Assembly (NCBI RefSeq): GCF_014896945.1
Contig: NZ_CP054719.1
Span: 83,153 to 147,152, forward strand
Length of the DNA stretch: 64,000 bases
Source: Candidatus Bodocaedibacter vickermanii
Lineage (GTDB): Bacteria > Pseudomonadota > Alphaproteobacteria > UBA6184
Reading direction: 5' to 3'
A program made the position numbers and the translations under genes. Position 1 is the first letter of the stretch. Every line of letters begins with the position of its first letter. This document shows, one piece after another, positions 46,157 to 55,800 of the stretch. The notes below the pieces were generated by a model. The model was not told the DNA's origin. It did not search any database and saw nothing but the letters and a program-made list of their open reading frames with translations.

Positions 46157-46957
46157 ATGCAGTCACTGGATGAATTAACCCAATTATTTAATGCGCAACG
46201 TCAATCATCACGAGTTCACCATGCGTGGATTATAGAAGGTATTGATGAATCTGCAATAGAACCATGGTTGGATGATGTTATAACTCAACTTGTGGCCAGA
46301 AAGATCGGAGAGAATCATTTTCATCCCAATCTGTTTTGGATTGCGGAATCTGATTCTCATACTGTAGATGCCGCACGCTTGGTCATCAGTTTTCTTGAAA
46401 AAACAAGTTGGGATGGCGGTTGGAAAGTATGCGTGATTATGGGGGCGAATCAGTTAAACGCTCAAGCTCAAAATGCATTATTAAAAGTTATGGAAGAGCC
46501 TCCCGAGAAATCTGTTATCTTCTTAATCTCCGAACGTACTCATACGTTGCTTCCCACTATTTATTCTAGAGGTCTTCATGTAATTTTGTCTGCTGAAGCC
46601 AGCAATAATCAGCTTGAGCTGCAAACGTTTATGAACGATTGGATGACTGCTGTAATTACGATTTTAGAACGGCAAGATTTTGAGCCCTTATTAACGCTTC
46701 AGGCACGCTTAACTGAAAATACGCTTGATGCAGAAACTCAAGGTAAATGGACGTTATTGGCATTAAAACAGATCATTGATGGACAAGGGCGAATTGCGGA
46801 ACCTTCAGAGACAATCGATCGACTGTTAACTGTGGCACCAACGTATGATTGGGTTCAACGGTGGATGATTGGGCAAGCGTATCTTTCAAAAGCCTTAGAA
46901 TTTAAGGTTGATGAAAAACAATTTTGCGTTAAACTAACCACAAAGATATTAGAATAA
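46157..46957 (+). CDS. holB: DNA polymerase III delta-prime subunit
   Basis: Clamp-loader stator subunit. Diagnostic block: CVIMGANQLNAQAQNALLKVMEEPP (positions 46432-46503), then HTLLPTIYSRG, the RFC-box-like SRC/SRG element. No Walker A is visible, as is usual for delta-prime. At 266 residues it is slightly short. metG follows immediately. Confidence 0.88.
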   Translation: MQSLDELTQLFNAQRQSSRVHHAWIIEGIDESAIEPWLDDVITQLVARKIGENHFHPNLFWIAESDSHTVDAARLVISFLEKTSWDGGWKVCVIMGANQLNAQAQNALLKVMEEPPEKSVIFLISERTHTLLPTIYSRGLHVILSAEASNNQLELQTFMNDWMTAVITILERQDFEPLLTLQARLTENTLDAETQGKWTLLALKQIIDGQGRIAEPSETIDRLLTVAPTYDWVQRWMIGQAYLSKALEFKVDEKQFCVKLTTKILE

Positions 46958-46972
46958 GTGAGACTCACCATA

Positions 46973-48487
46973 ATGAAAAAGCCATATTATATTACAACCC
47001 CCATCTATTACGTTAACGATAAGCCCCATATTGGTCATGCATATACGACCATTGCTGCAGATGTGATTGCGCGGTTTAAGCGGATGGATGGGTATGACGT
47101 AATGTTTCTGACGGGCACAGATGAACATGGGTTGAAAGTTAATAAATCGGCAGAACTTGCGGGGATTGATCCCCAGACATTTGTGGATCAAGTGTCTCAA
47201 AATTTCAGAGATTTAATGCCAATCTTAAATGTGACACCGGATCGATTTATTCGAACGACAGAGTCTGCTCATAAAAAAGCTGCTCAAGAGATCTGGAATC
47301 GTTTGATTGCATCGGGTGATATTTATTTGGGCAGTTATGAAGGCTGGTATTCCATGCGAGATGAGGCCTTTTACGCTGAATCTGAATTGGTCGATGGAAA
47401 AGCTCCAACAGGGGCGCCGGTTGAATGGCTGGAAGAACCCAGTTATTTCTTTCGATTATCAAAATGGCAAGAACCCTTATTGACATTTTATGAACAACAG
47501 CCTGATTTTATTGCTCCAAATTCTAGACGAAATGAAGTTGTAAAGTTTGTTGAAGGTGGGCTGATGGATTTGTCAGTTTCCCGCACAAGCTTTAATTGGG
47601 GGGTAACTGTACCCAATGATGAAAAACATGTCATGTATGTATGGTTGGATGCATTAACCAATTACCTGACGGGTGTTGGATTCCCGGATACGAATTTAGA
47701 ATCGTACAAAAAATATTGGCCAGCAGATTTGCATTTAATGGGTAAGGATATTATCCGATTCCATGCGGTTTATTGGCCTGCATTTTTAATGGCCGCTGGA
47801 TTAGAGCCTCCTAAACGCGTCTTTGCCCATGGGTGGTGGACGAATGAGGGGCAAAAAATTTCAAAATCATTAGGAAATGTGATTGATCCTATTGATCTTA
47901 TTAGCCAGTACGGAGCGGATGCATTCCGGTATGTCTTAATGAGAGAAGTTAGCTTTGGGCAAGATGGTGATTTCTCAATATCAGGTATGAAAAATCGCAT
48001 TAATGCTGATTTGGCTAATGCATATGGCAACCTGGCTCAACGCGTGTTGTCGTTCATTTATAAGCAATGTGACGGTATCATTCATGCGTCAGCAGACCTG
48101 GAACCTCAAGATAAGGTAATATTGCTGGGGCTGGAAACCGCATTAACAGAGGTTCGCACAGCCATCGACCATCAAGCCTTACATAAGATGTGTGATTCAA
48201 TTTGGCAGTGTATTTATGATGCTAATGCCTATGTCGATGCAGAAAAGCCATGGTCATTGCGTAAGGAAAACCCAGAACGCATGAAGGTGGTATTGTATGT
48301 ATTGTGCAACGTTATCAAACGGTTGGCGTTATTAACATTCCCAATTCTGCCACAGGCGTCTGAAACGATGTTAAGATTATTGGGAGAATCAGATTTTGAT
48401 TTAGAGAATTTTTCAGCACTAATCCCCGATCAACGAATTATCCAAGAACCTCATCCCGTGTTTCCACGGATTGTGGATGAGGCATAA
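46973..48487 (+). CDS. metG: Methionyl-tRNA synthetase
   Basis: Charges initiator and elongator tRNA-Met. HIGH is at residues 19-22 (KPHIGHAYTT), and the KMSKS loop is KISKS (GQKISKSLGN). The start is ATG 46973 (MKKPYYITTPIYYVN), not the upstream GTG at 46958. The cysteine zinc knuckle is absent (SMRDEAFYAESELVDGK), as in the zinc-free alphaproteobacterial form. At 504 residues there is no C-terminal dimerisation domain. Confidence 0.96.
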   Translation: MKKPYYITTPIYYVNDKPHIGHAYTTIAADVIARFKRMDGYDVMFLTGTDEHGLKVNKSAELAGIDPQTFVDQVSQNFRDLMPILNVTPDRFIRTTESAHKKAAQEIWNRLIASGDIYLGSYEGWYSMRDEAFYAESELVDGKAPTGAPVEWLEEPSYFFRLSKWQEPLLTFYEQQPDFIAPNSRRNEVVKFVEGGLMDLSVSRTSFNWGVTVPNDEKHVMYVWLDALTNYLTGVGFPDTNLESYKKYWPADLHLMGKDIIRFHAVYWPAFLMAAGLEPPKRVFAHGWWTNEGQKISKSLGNVIDPIDLISQYGADAFRYVLMREVSFGQDGDFSISGMKNRINADLANAYGNLAQRVLSFIYKQCDGIIHASADLEPQDKVILLGLETALTEVRTAIDHQALHKMCDSIWQCIYDANAYVDAEKPWSLRKENPERMKVVLYVLCNVIKRLALLTFPILPQASETMLRLLGESDFDLENFSALIPDQRIIQEPHPVFPRIVDEA

Positions 48488-48504
48488 TTGATGGAATAAG
48501 GTTT

Positions 48505-49533
48505 ATGCACTCTATAAACTTTGAGCATGTTAATTGTTGGGGGGTAATTACCCTCCAAAAGCCAGAAACACTCAATGCTTTAGATTTACCTATGGTATTG
48601 GGAATTCGTTCATTCTTGAAAAAGGCTCGTGACAGTTCCAATATTTCAGGGATTATCATAAAAAGTGCCGTTCCCACTATATTTTGCGCCGGCGGGGATA
48701 TTAAAGCTGTGTATCGTTGGCACACAAAAAATGATGTTGAGTCATTGCGCACGTATGTTCAGGAAGAATACGGGTTAAACGCCGATATTCAATCGTTTCC
48801 AAAGCCTGTAGTTGCTATGATGAATGGATTAACCTTAGGCGGTGGAGTGGGATTAAGTCGATATGCCACGTATCGAATCGCAACAACGGACGCAGCTGCT
48901 GGTATGCCTGAAGTGAAAATTGCCTTTTTTCCAGATGTTGGGGCAGGATATTTCTTAAATTTATTGGATAAGCCTGTGGCTAGATTCCTGGCACTGACGG
49001 GGCATGTGTTGAAAGGAAGTGATCTTATCACAACGGGATATGCGACTCATTTAATATCATCGGATGATTCGTTAAACTTTCTAAACAATTTAACGTTAGT
49101 AGATCCAAATAAATTAGAGGATAGTTTATCCTCCTCAGTAACGACGCCCTCAACATTATCAGAATTAGCACCGATTATTGAGTGTTTTAATGCAGATTCT
49201 TTGATAACGTGTGTTGACTCTTTAAAAGAGTGTGATCATCCAGAAGCGTTTAGACTATATCAAGAAATGCTGACATTCAGCCCCTTAGCCTTACATGTGA
49301 TTTGGCAATATATGAACAGTACTCGAGGGTTAAGCTATGCGTCGGTGCTGCAGATTGATTTGAAATTGGCAGCAAAAATGTTTAACACTTCAGATTTTTT
49401 CGAAGGCATTCGCACTCGTCTTATAGATAAAAAAGACAAGCCGTCTTGGCGACATGAATCCATACACGAAGTATCAGATTTAGAGATAGAACATTATTTT
49501 AATTTCGCCAGGGATGATCCCTGGACCCGTTAG
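48505..49533 (+). CDS. Enoyl-CoA hydratase/isomerase-fold, 3-hydroxyisobutyryl-CoA hydrolase-like
   Basis: Crotonase-fold enzyme; HIBCH acts in valine degradation. Signature blocks: FCAGGDIKAVY, NGLTLGGGVGLS, and MPEVKIAFFPDVGAGYFL, which favours HIBCH over ordinary enoyl-CoA hydratases. At 342 residues it has typical length. Oddity: the final residues (ARDDPWTR) and stop are encoded by the palindrome CCAGGGATGATCCCTGG and its flank at 49508-49533, so the original C-terminus was replaced or trimmed. Confidence 0.85.
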   Translation: MHSINFEHVNCWGVITLQKPETLNALDLPMVLGIRSFLKKARDSSNISGIIIKSAVPTIFCAGGDIKAVYRWHTKNDVESLRTYVQEEYGLNADIQSFPKPVVAMMNGLTLGGGVGLSRYATYRIATTDAAAGMPEVKIAFFPDVGAGYFLNLLDKPVARFLALTGHVLKGSDLITTGYATHLISSDDSLNFLNNLTLVDPNKLEDSLSSSVTTPSTLSELAPIIECFNADSLITCVDSLKECDHPEAFRLYQEMLTFSPLALHVIWQYMNSTRGLSYASVLQIDLKLAAKMFNTSDFFEGIRTRLIDKKDKPSWRHESIHEVSDLEIEHYFNFARDDPWTR

Positions 49534-49631
49534 GCAACGTGCCGTTGCATCCAATAGGTTACGATGTGGTCGGACACGGGTTATTGTCGTTGGCAACCTG
49601 AGGTTGCATCCATTAGGCAGCGTGACGCTGC
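49508..49631. repeat. Cluster of four palindromes
   Basis: CCAGGGATGATCCCTGG (49508-49524, coding), GCAACG-TGC-CGTTGC (49534-49548), GCAACC-TGA-GGTTGC (49593-49607), GCAGCG-TGA-CGCTGC (49617-49631). Confidence 0.85.
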
Positions 49632-49960
49632 ACTCGTTAGGTTTGATTGAGGGAGATTTGAGATGTGTAAAAATACAATGTGGGGATGAATGTTGATGGA
49701 GTGTGGTTTGAGGTGTGAGAAAATTTTGAGATTTTTGACCTAACTTCGGCGCAGGCAACGTGCCGTTGCATCCGTTAGGTTAGATTGAGTGTGTTTGGAG
49801 ACATGGGGGAATGGGGCGGATTTTGACCCAGCTTTGACCCATTTCGGGCGCAGGCAACGTGACGTTGCATCCATTAGGATAGATTGAGTGTGTGATGGGA
49901 GATGTGGAAGAATGAGGAGGATGATGAGGAATTTGAACCTACCTTCGGCGCAGGATCATT
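49632..49960. repeat. Tandem ~100-bp repeats with H1 cores
   Basis: Units with TTAGGTTAGATTGAGTGTG, a purine-rich stretch and GGCGCAGGCAACG(TGC/TGA)CGTTGC recur at about 49751, 49851 and 49948 (the last without H1). No gene is seen. Confidence 0.7.
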
Positions 49961-50455
49961 GAGGTGGAAAAATGATTTTGAGATGTTTTGTTGAAAAGTA
50001 GTGGTTTAGTTCCTTGTGTTTGTAGCTTTCAGAGTTAAGTTATATAGAATCCGTGTCCAATCACATCGGATCTAACTTAGCGGATCCAACCGCAGGTTGG
50101 CAACGTGACGTTGCATCCATTAGCGTGATGTTGTCGTTATTTAGTTTTAAAACCGAGAGAATCCCCAGTAACCCGCACGTGCAAAAAGAACCCCATTTCT
50201 TACACGAATGGGGAAAGGCGGACTTTATTGATAGGCACAAAGTCGTGTTTTACGAGCCCGTCGGCTCTAGGGGTTGTTTACAGGGCTGTGACTACTGATC
50301 GGGTAGTGAAGCGCCTGTACTGGGGATTCGGTTCGGCGTTGTGTCTTTGAGTGGTTCAAAGACGTAGAACGAAAAAAGGCTACCCAGGTTCTTGGGTAGC
50401 CTTTTCGCAATTCTAGTTATTAGTATACACAGTGAATTTGGAAAGTCAATATATT
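49925..50455 (+). repeat. 0.55-kb structured element, copy C
   Basis: Same landmarks as copies A and B, but lacks about 50 bp near 50345 (the part with CTTCGTCGCGGATCTGG in B) and carries extra palindromes CCAACC-GCA-GGTTGG and GCAACG-TGA-CGTTGC (50086-50114). The indel argues that the element is not protein-coding. Confidence 0.8.
50422..50449 (-). promoter_or_regulatory. Sigma-70 promoter inside element copy C
   Basis: Minus strand TTGACT (50444-50449), 16-nt spacer, TATACT (50422-50427). Confidence 0.7.
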
Positions 50456-50516
50456 TTTGAAGGATGATGGTGTTTTTGTAATCCGTGTTTGTGCGAATCG
50501 GATCTATCTATAGGGT

Positions 50517-50592
50517 GCAGCGTCACGCTGCTCGGATCTGACCTATGGGATGCAACCTCAGGCTGCCTAATGGGTCCAGGGATCATCCCTGG
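50517..50592. repeat. Palindrome cluster near the barrel lipoprotein gene
   Basis: GCAGCG-TCA-CGCTGC (50517-50531), GCAACC-TCA-GGCTGC (about 50552-50566; a G-U pair on the minus-strand RNA), CCAGGGATCATCCCTGG (50576-50592). Confidence 0.8.
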
Positions 50593-50598
50593 TGCAGC

Positions 50599-50648
50599 GT
50601 CACACTCCCCTTTAAGCAAAACAAAGTTAAAGGGGAGTGTGACTTTTT
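50599..50648 (+). terminator. Very strong hairpin with T-tract
   Basis: A 17-bp perfect stem (50599-50615 with 50627-50643; arm core ACACTCCCCTTTAA), an 11-nt loop, then TTTTT. As a terminator it reads in the plus direction, but no plus-strand gene lies upstream; it may shield the minus-strand genes from read-through from the repeat island. Confidence 0.6.
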
Positions 50649-50741
50649 ATAGACCTAAACTAATTTAATTTGGGTATAGGAACAATGCGAGACATCTACG
50701 TTACTGACCGAATGACGCATACCCAGATTATAAGGAGTCAG

Positions 50742-52817
50742 CTATAATTGGATATCAAACATTAGATTCAGAGATTGGACATAGCCTGTTAGATCTCTCG
50801 AAATGCCATAGCCCGCAGTTAAAGTTCCGACGTTAACATTGAAGGATGCTTGCATTTGAACCCCATATGTTAAGGGCAATGCCTGTAAGGGAACATCAAT
50901 GTTTTCATTGTTTATTTTAAGCACATGTGCATCGCGTTTTGCATACACACTTGAGAAAATTTGGGCAGAAATGTCGGTGTTTGCAATGCGTTTTTTAAGA
51001 GTTGCATTTGCAAAAACATGGGTTTCATTTAGTTCTGCAGCATCTATGCGACCCAATATACTGTCGCCTAAACCACTTCGCTTGTGATGCATCGTTGATA
51101 GGGTAACGGCAGCATATCCGTCTTCTGCATTTCCGTGATATAGACCTGCTGCGGCACCGTGCAGTTTACCATCAGCGCTAATAAATCCATCGATCCCCAG
51201 GTGTTGAGATTGACCATGAAACGCCCATACATTTGATGCTGAATTTCCCATGAACGATGGGTGTGTTAAGCTGACCCCCACTTGAGTTTGAGGCGTAACA
51301 TTCATACCGTAGGTTGTTTCCGTCATTGTTCCAGTTTGGTTAACTGTCTGAATGACACCGGTGTTTGCATGTTTAGGGTCAAGGTACCTTAATCCATCAA
51401 AGGATAATGGCGATGTTTGGATTGGAGTAAGATGTTGTCCCGCCGTAATTTCACGCAATGCCGCCTTGACCCCATCTTTGTTCAACAAAGCCGTACGCAG
51501 GTTTCCTGCCATTGCATCATGTTGCAAAAGTTGATGAGCAATAGCCGTTTCTGTATGGGAAAGCCCTTGAGCACTTAGTCCTTTTCCGGTTAGAGTTAAG
51601 GTTAATTGCAACGCCTTTGTCGCCTCATCTGTTTTTGTTGCCAGATCAAAGGTAGCAGCAAAAGTTTGTATGCCTTTTTTAAATCGATTAAGCGTTCCAT
51701 TTTTTGTTTCTATAAGAACGATGTGATCACCGGTTTCAATCGTGCTGTCTAGAGCTGATAATACTACGGATACATCGTTATTCATTTGAACATAGTTAGA
51801 ACTCATTAAGGGAGTTTTAGACGCTGTATTCCAGAGTACTCTGATAGAGTTATTGCCAGCGTTAACGGTGTATGATGTAGTTTGAAAGGGCGCACTGCTG
51901 GTGAGGTCGATAGTGCCACCCTGATGGTTTAAAATACCAATATTGGCGGAGCTGCCTTGGGTGTATAATTTTAACCCAGGTGTAACCGTTAAATGATCGA
52001 TCTTGCCCGCTATCATAAACTCACCTTCGGTTGCCCAGGGGAAACGAGAGCTCCTTTGTGCTTTTAATTGATCCATGGTGATACCAAATTGTTCTAAATT
52101 ATTGGGTGTATAGACAATGTTTTCACCATTTTGTATTGAAGCATTTGCCCCAACGTAGAGTGCGTGTGTCGTTAATTTGGCTTGAGAGCTGATACTAAAG
52201 TTTGAATTTTCAAGCCGAAGAGCCATCGTTGTAAGAGTGCTGTTTGGCAATAGGGTAAGGTCAGAATCTTTTAAATCAATCACGCTGAATGTCGCAGCGC
52301 GTTTAAGTTGAAGTTTTTCCTTTTTTTGGGGGGAATCCCCCCACACATCCATAATAACGGGGATAGTTGCAGTTGCATCAGGTATCGTAAGTATATTTTG
52401 CGTAATCTTTACTGAATGGGGAGCCGACCCTGGTACTTTTAAAACCTTTTGATTTTCTGCCCAATGTAAATAAGATTCCAAGGTCATAAAATTAGTAGTG
52501 TCTGTAAGGTCAACCGCAGTGGACTGATCAGGCAACAGGTTATTGTAAATGAACAATTTTGCGTTTATGGGGGTTGAAGGGTCTCTATCCGATGAGGATG
52601 GCGTATGACCATCCTGTGCCAGCAAATCATCAATCGATGAAGGTGTATCATTCCCGATGGTTGGTGGCGTTGTTCCTTCATCTGTTGAAATTTGGGGGCT
52701 TTCCCCCTTGTCTGAACACCCAGTTAAAAACACAACACTGCAGGCTGTCGCGCATAAATAAGACTTTAAATTCATCAGGGTATCTTTCTTTTTATTATTA
52801 TTATTCATTGTAACCAT
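50742..52817 (-). CDS. Lipoprotein with autotransporter-like beta-barrel C-terminus
   Basis: 691 residues. A lipobox LTGC follows MNLKSYLCATACSVVFLTGC (second in-frame Met, 52775, a possible start); a Ser/Thr/Pro-rich linker follows. The middle is a repetitive strand-rich region. The last ~270 residues alternate polar and hydrophobic residues (TYGMNVTPQTQVGVSLTHPS, GDSILGRIDAAELNETHVFA) and end LNLMFDIQL, like autotransporter barrels ending in an aromatic/hydrophobic residue. A lipoprotein signal plus barrel is unusual. It starts 6 nt after the giant repeat gene, so both are probably one operon, perhaps a passenger-translocator pair. Confidence 0.65.
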   Translation of the reverse strand: MVTMNNNNKKKDTLMNLKSYLCATACSVVFLTGCSDKGESPQISTDEGTTPPTIGNDTPSSIDDLLAQDGHTPSSSDRDPSTPINAKLFIYNNLLPDQSTAVDLTDTTNFMTLESYLHWAENQKVLKVPGSAPHSVKITQNILTIPDATATIPVIMDVWGDSPQKKEKLQLKRAATFSVIDLKDSDLTLLPNSTLTTMALRLENSNFSISSQAKLTTHALYVGANASIQNGENIVYTPNNLEQFGITMDQLKAQRSSRFPWATEGEFMIAGKIDHLTVTPGLKLYTQGSSANIGILNHQGGTIDLTSSAPFQTTSYTVNAGNNSIRVLWNTASKTPLMSSNYVQMNNDVSVVLSALDSTIETGDHIVLIETKNGTLNRFKKGIQTFAATFDLATKTDEATKALQLTLTLTGKGLSAQGLSHTETAIAHQLLQHDAMAGNLRTALLNKDGVKAALREITAGQHLTPIQTSPLSFDGLRYLDPKHANTGVIQTVNQTGTMTETTYGMNVTPQTQVGVSLTHPSFMGNSASNVWAFHGQSQHLGIDGFISADGKLHGAAAGLYHGNAEDGYAAVTLSTMHHKRSGLGDSILGRIDAAELNETHVFANATLKKRIANTDISAQIFSSVYAKRDAHVLKINNENIDVPLQALPLTYGVQMQASFNVNVGTLTAGYGISRDLTGYVQSLNLMFDIQL

Positions 52818-52823
52818 TGTTTA

Positions 52824-55800
52824 TCACCGTGTCCAGGTTGTATCAGCATGATTTCCCCATCCTGTGGTATTTGATGCTGTTACACCACTGGGTAAAGCCA
52901 CCGTTTTAATGTCAGGGTTTGTAATCGTTGTAAAATTAAACGATGCACCTAATCCAGTTGCGGCTAACAAATCTAAAGTTGTGCCAGCGTCTTTTGTCAG
53001 TGACGCGTTATTTACCCACGTTGGTAGTGTAGTTACATTTCCAGTAAGGTAGATACGAATGACTTTGTTACCTTCGTTCAGTGTGCCCAAAACAGTAGTT
53101 GATGTAGCTGTCAATCTTACGCTACCGGTGGTCGTATCAAATAATATTATTGAACCAGCAGCTGCTCTAGTTCTACCACCATTGCCATAGTTATTATAAC
53201 CACCAAGGCTTGTTTGAATAGTGGCGGAAGAAAGATTAATCGCGCCAAGGGCAGTACATGCAGTCAATAATGTTAAGTTACCACCAGCTCCACCCGTACC
53301 ATTTGTAGAATTTCCGCCATTGCCTGCTTGAATAGTGGTGGCAGAAAGATCAACCGCTGTAAGAGCTGTGCATGATGTCAATAAAGTCACATCATTACCA
53401 CGACCAGCAGAAAAATTACCAGAAGCACCTTCTACTCCTTTTAAAGTGAGACCTGAATTCATTGTAAATGACTCTAATTTTGTACACCCTTTAAAAAGAT
53501 CTCCAGAAACATTTTTTGTACCTGATCCAATGACATTTAGGTGTCTGATATCAGTATTATCCAATTTATTTTTATTATTGACAGAATCCCATTGAGCTAA
53601 AGAATTTATTAATTCAAAGCTGCCTGTTAAGTTTACAATATGATTGACGTATGCTCCTGCAGAGGCAGTTACATTCTCTGGAAGAATTAGTGTTGTAATG
53701 TTGTCACCTAGCACCAGATTAGGTATCGTAGCTGGTAATCCTGTCATCGCAGATACATCTAATGTTGAATTTGCTTTTAAAAACTCTCCCCCCACTACAA
53801 AGGTGAATGAGGTTCCTGGACCTGTAACTTTGAGTGTTGAGAGATGATTAGTTATTCCAGTTATAGAATAGTTTCCATTTATAACTAGTGTTACAATATC
53901 CGTACTTAATCCTGTTAGAGATAGCGGAGCTGATAATCCTACCATTTCTGACAGATCTAGTGTTGCATTCGTAGCTGTTAATGATCCATCCTTTGCCCAT
54001 GTTGGAATTGAAGATGCTGTTCCTGTAAGTTTTAGAGTGGTTAGCTTATTACTTATTCCCGTTGGTTGCATCGCAGCATTAATAATTAATTGATTAATAT
54101 CAGGACTTAATCCTGTTAGGTCAACGGTTGTTCCAATCGCTGTTGATAGATCAAGTACTGCATTTGCTGCTGTGAAAGATGGGTTTTTTAACCATGCAGG
54201 AATTGCTGCTAATGTACCCACAATAGCAATATTTGTTAAATCTGTTATACCACTTGCATCTGTTATCCTAGACGGGATAGTTAGATTTGTTACTGTGGCT
54301 GGAAGAGTGACTTTTGTAATATCCGTACTTATTCCTACCAGAGATAACGTAGATGGTAACCCTGTCATTGCTAACAGACCAAGCGTTGCAGACGCTGCAG
54401 TTAATGATCCATCCGTTGCCCATGCTGGAATTGTGGTTGCTGCGCCTGTAAGCGCCAAAGTGGTTAATTGATTTGTTATGCCATTTATAGTTGTTCCCGT
54501 AGACGGTATAGTTAAACTCCTTACTGTAGAGGAAAGTGTTACTGCCGTAATATCAGCATTTAATCCTGCTAGATCAAGGGTTGTTCCACTCATCTCGGAC
54601 AGATCTAGCGTTGCATTTGTCGCAGTTAATGTTCCATTCTTTGCAAAAGTAGGAACGTTTTCAACAGCACCTGTAAGTTTAAGTTTTGTAAGAGCCGTTA
54701 CACCACTTGCAGATGTTACTGTATCTGGAATAGTTAAGTTTGTTACTAGGGCAGGTAGTTTTATAGTTTTAATATTACTACTTAAAGCAACCAGAGTTAA
54801 TGTAGAGGTTATACTTGTCAGAGCTGACAGATCTAGAGCTGCATTCTCTGCTGTTAATGATCCATCTGTTGCCCATGTTGGAATTGTTGGTGTAGAACCA
54901 GTTAATATAAGGTTAGTTAATTTTGCGTGTCCTGTTGCCAGTTTGAGAGAATTAACGGATGCATTAATGCGTACACTGGTAACATTCGTGGGTAAAGTAA
55001 CTGAGAGTATTTTGCTAGAAATGCTAGTAAGATCAAGAGGTAAGGTTAACGAAGTCATGTTTGAAAGGTCTAATTCAGCATAGCCTGAAACATTATTTAA
55101 ATATGAAGGTAACGTAGTGTTCGACGTATACTCTTCTTCCAATATAATTACTGGCAATGCTGGTATTGTTACGTCTAATGCCGAATTAGCATTATCAAGA
55201 GTATACGATTCTATTTGTGCTGGCAACATAAGGTAAAGAATGCTGTCATCTAAATCGGGCACTGTATAGGACGTTGGTAAGTTCATCATTAGCCTAAGGT
55301 CTAAAGTAGCCCCAGTTGTTGTTAATGATCCATCCCTTGACCAAATTGGAACACTTATTGATTCACCGGCAACAGCTATGCGTGTTAACGTCTTTTGCGC
55401 ATTAGAAAAGTGAACACTCGCGAGTGTATCAGGAGCAACTATTTCCGTAACATCTGAAGGCAGAACTACCGTTGTAATTTCACTGTTGATGCCAACTAGG
55501 TTTAACGTTGTGCCTAATCCAGTCATTGTTGACAGATCTAGCGTTGCATTTTCTGCAGTTAATGATCCATTCACTGCCCACGCTGGAATTGTTGTTGTTG
55601 CCCCAGTAAGCTTTAGTGTTGTAAGCGCTGTTACGCCGTTTAGAGTTGTTATGGTAGACGGGATAGTTAGATTCGTTACAGTTGCGGGTAGTATTACAGT
55701 TGTAAAATCAGCACTTATTCCTGTTAGATCAACGGTTGTTCCCGTCATTGCTGACAGATCCAAAGTTGCCATTGCTGCTGTTAATGAATCATTCTTTGCC

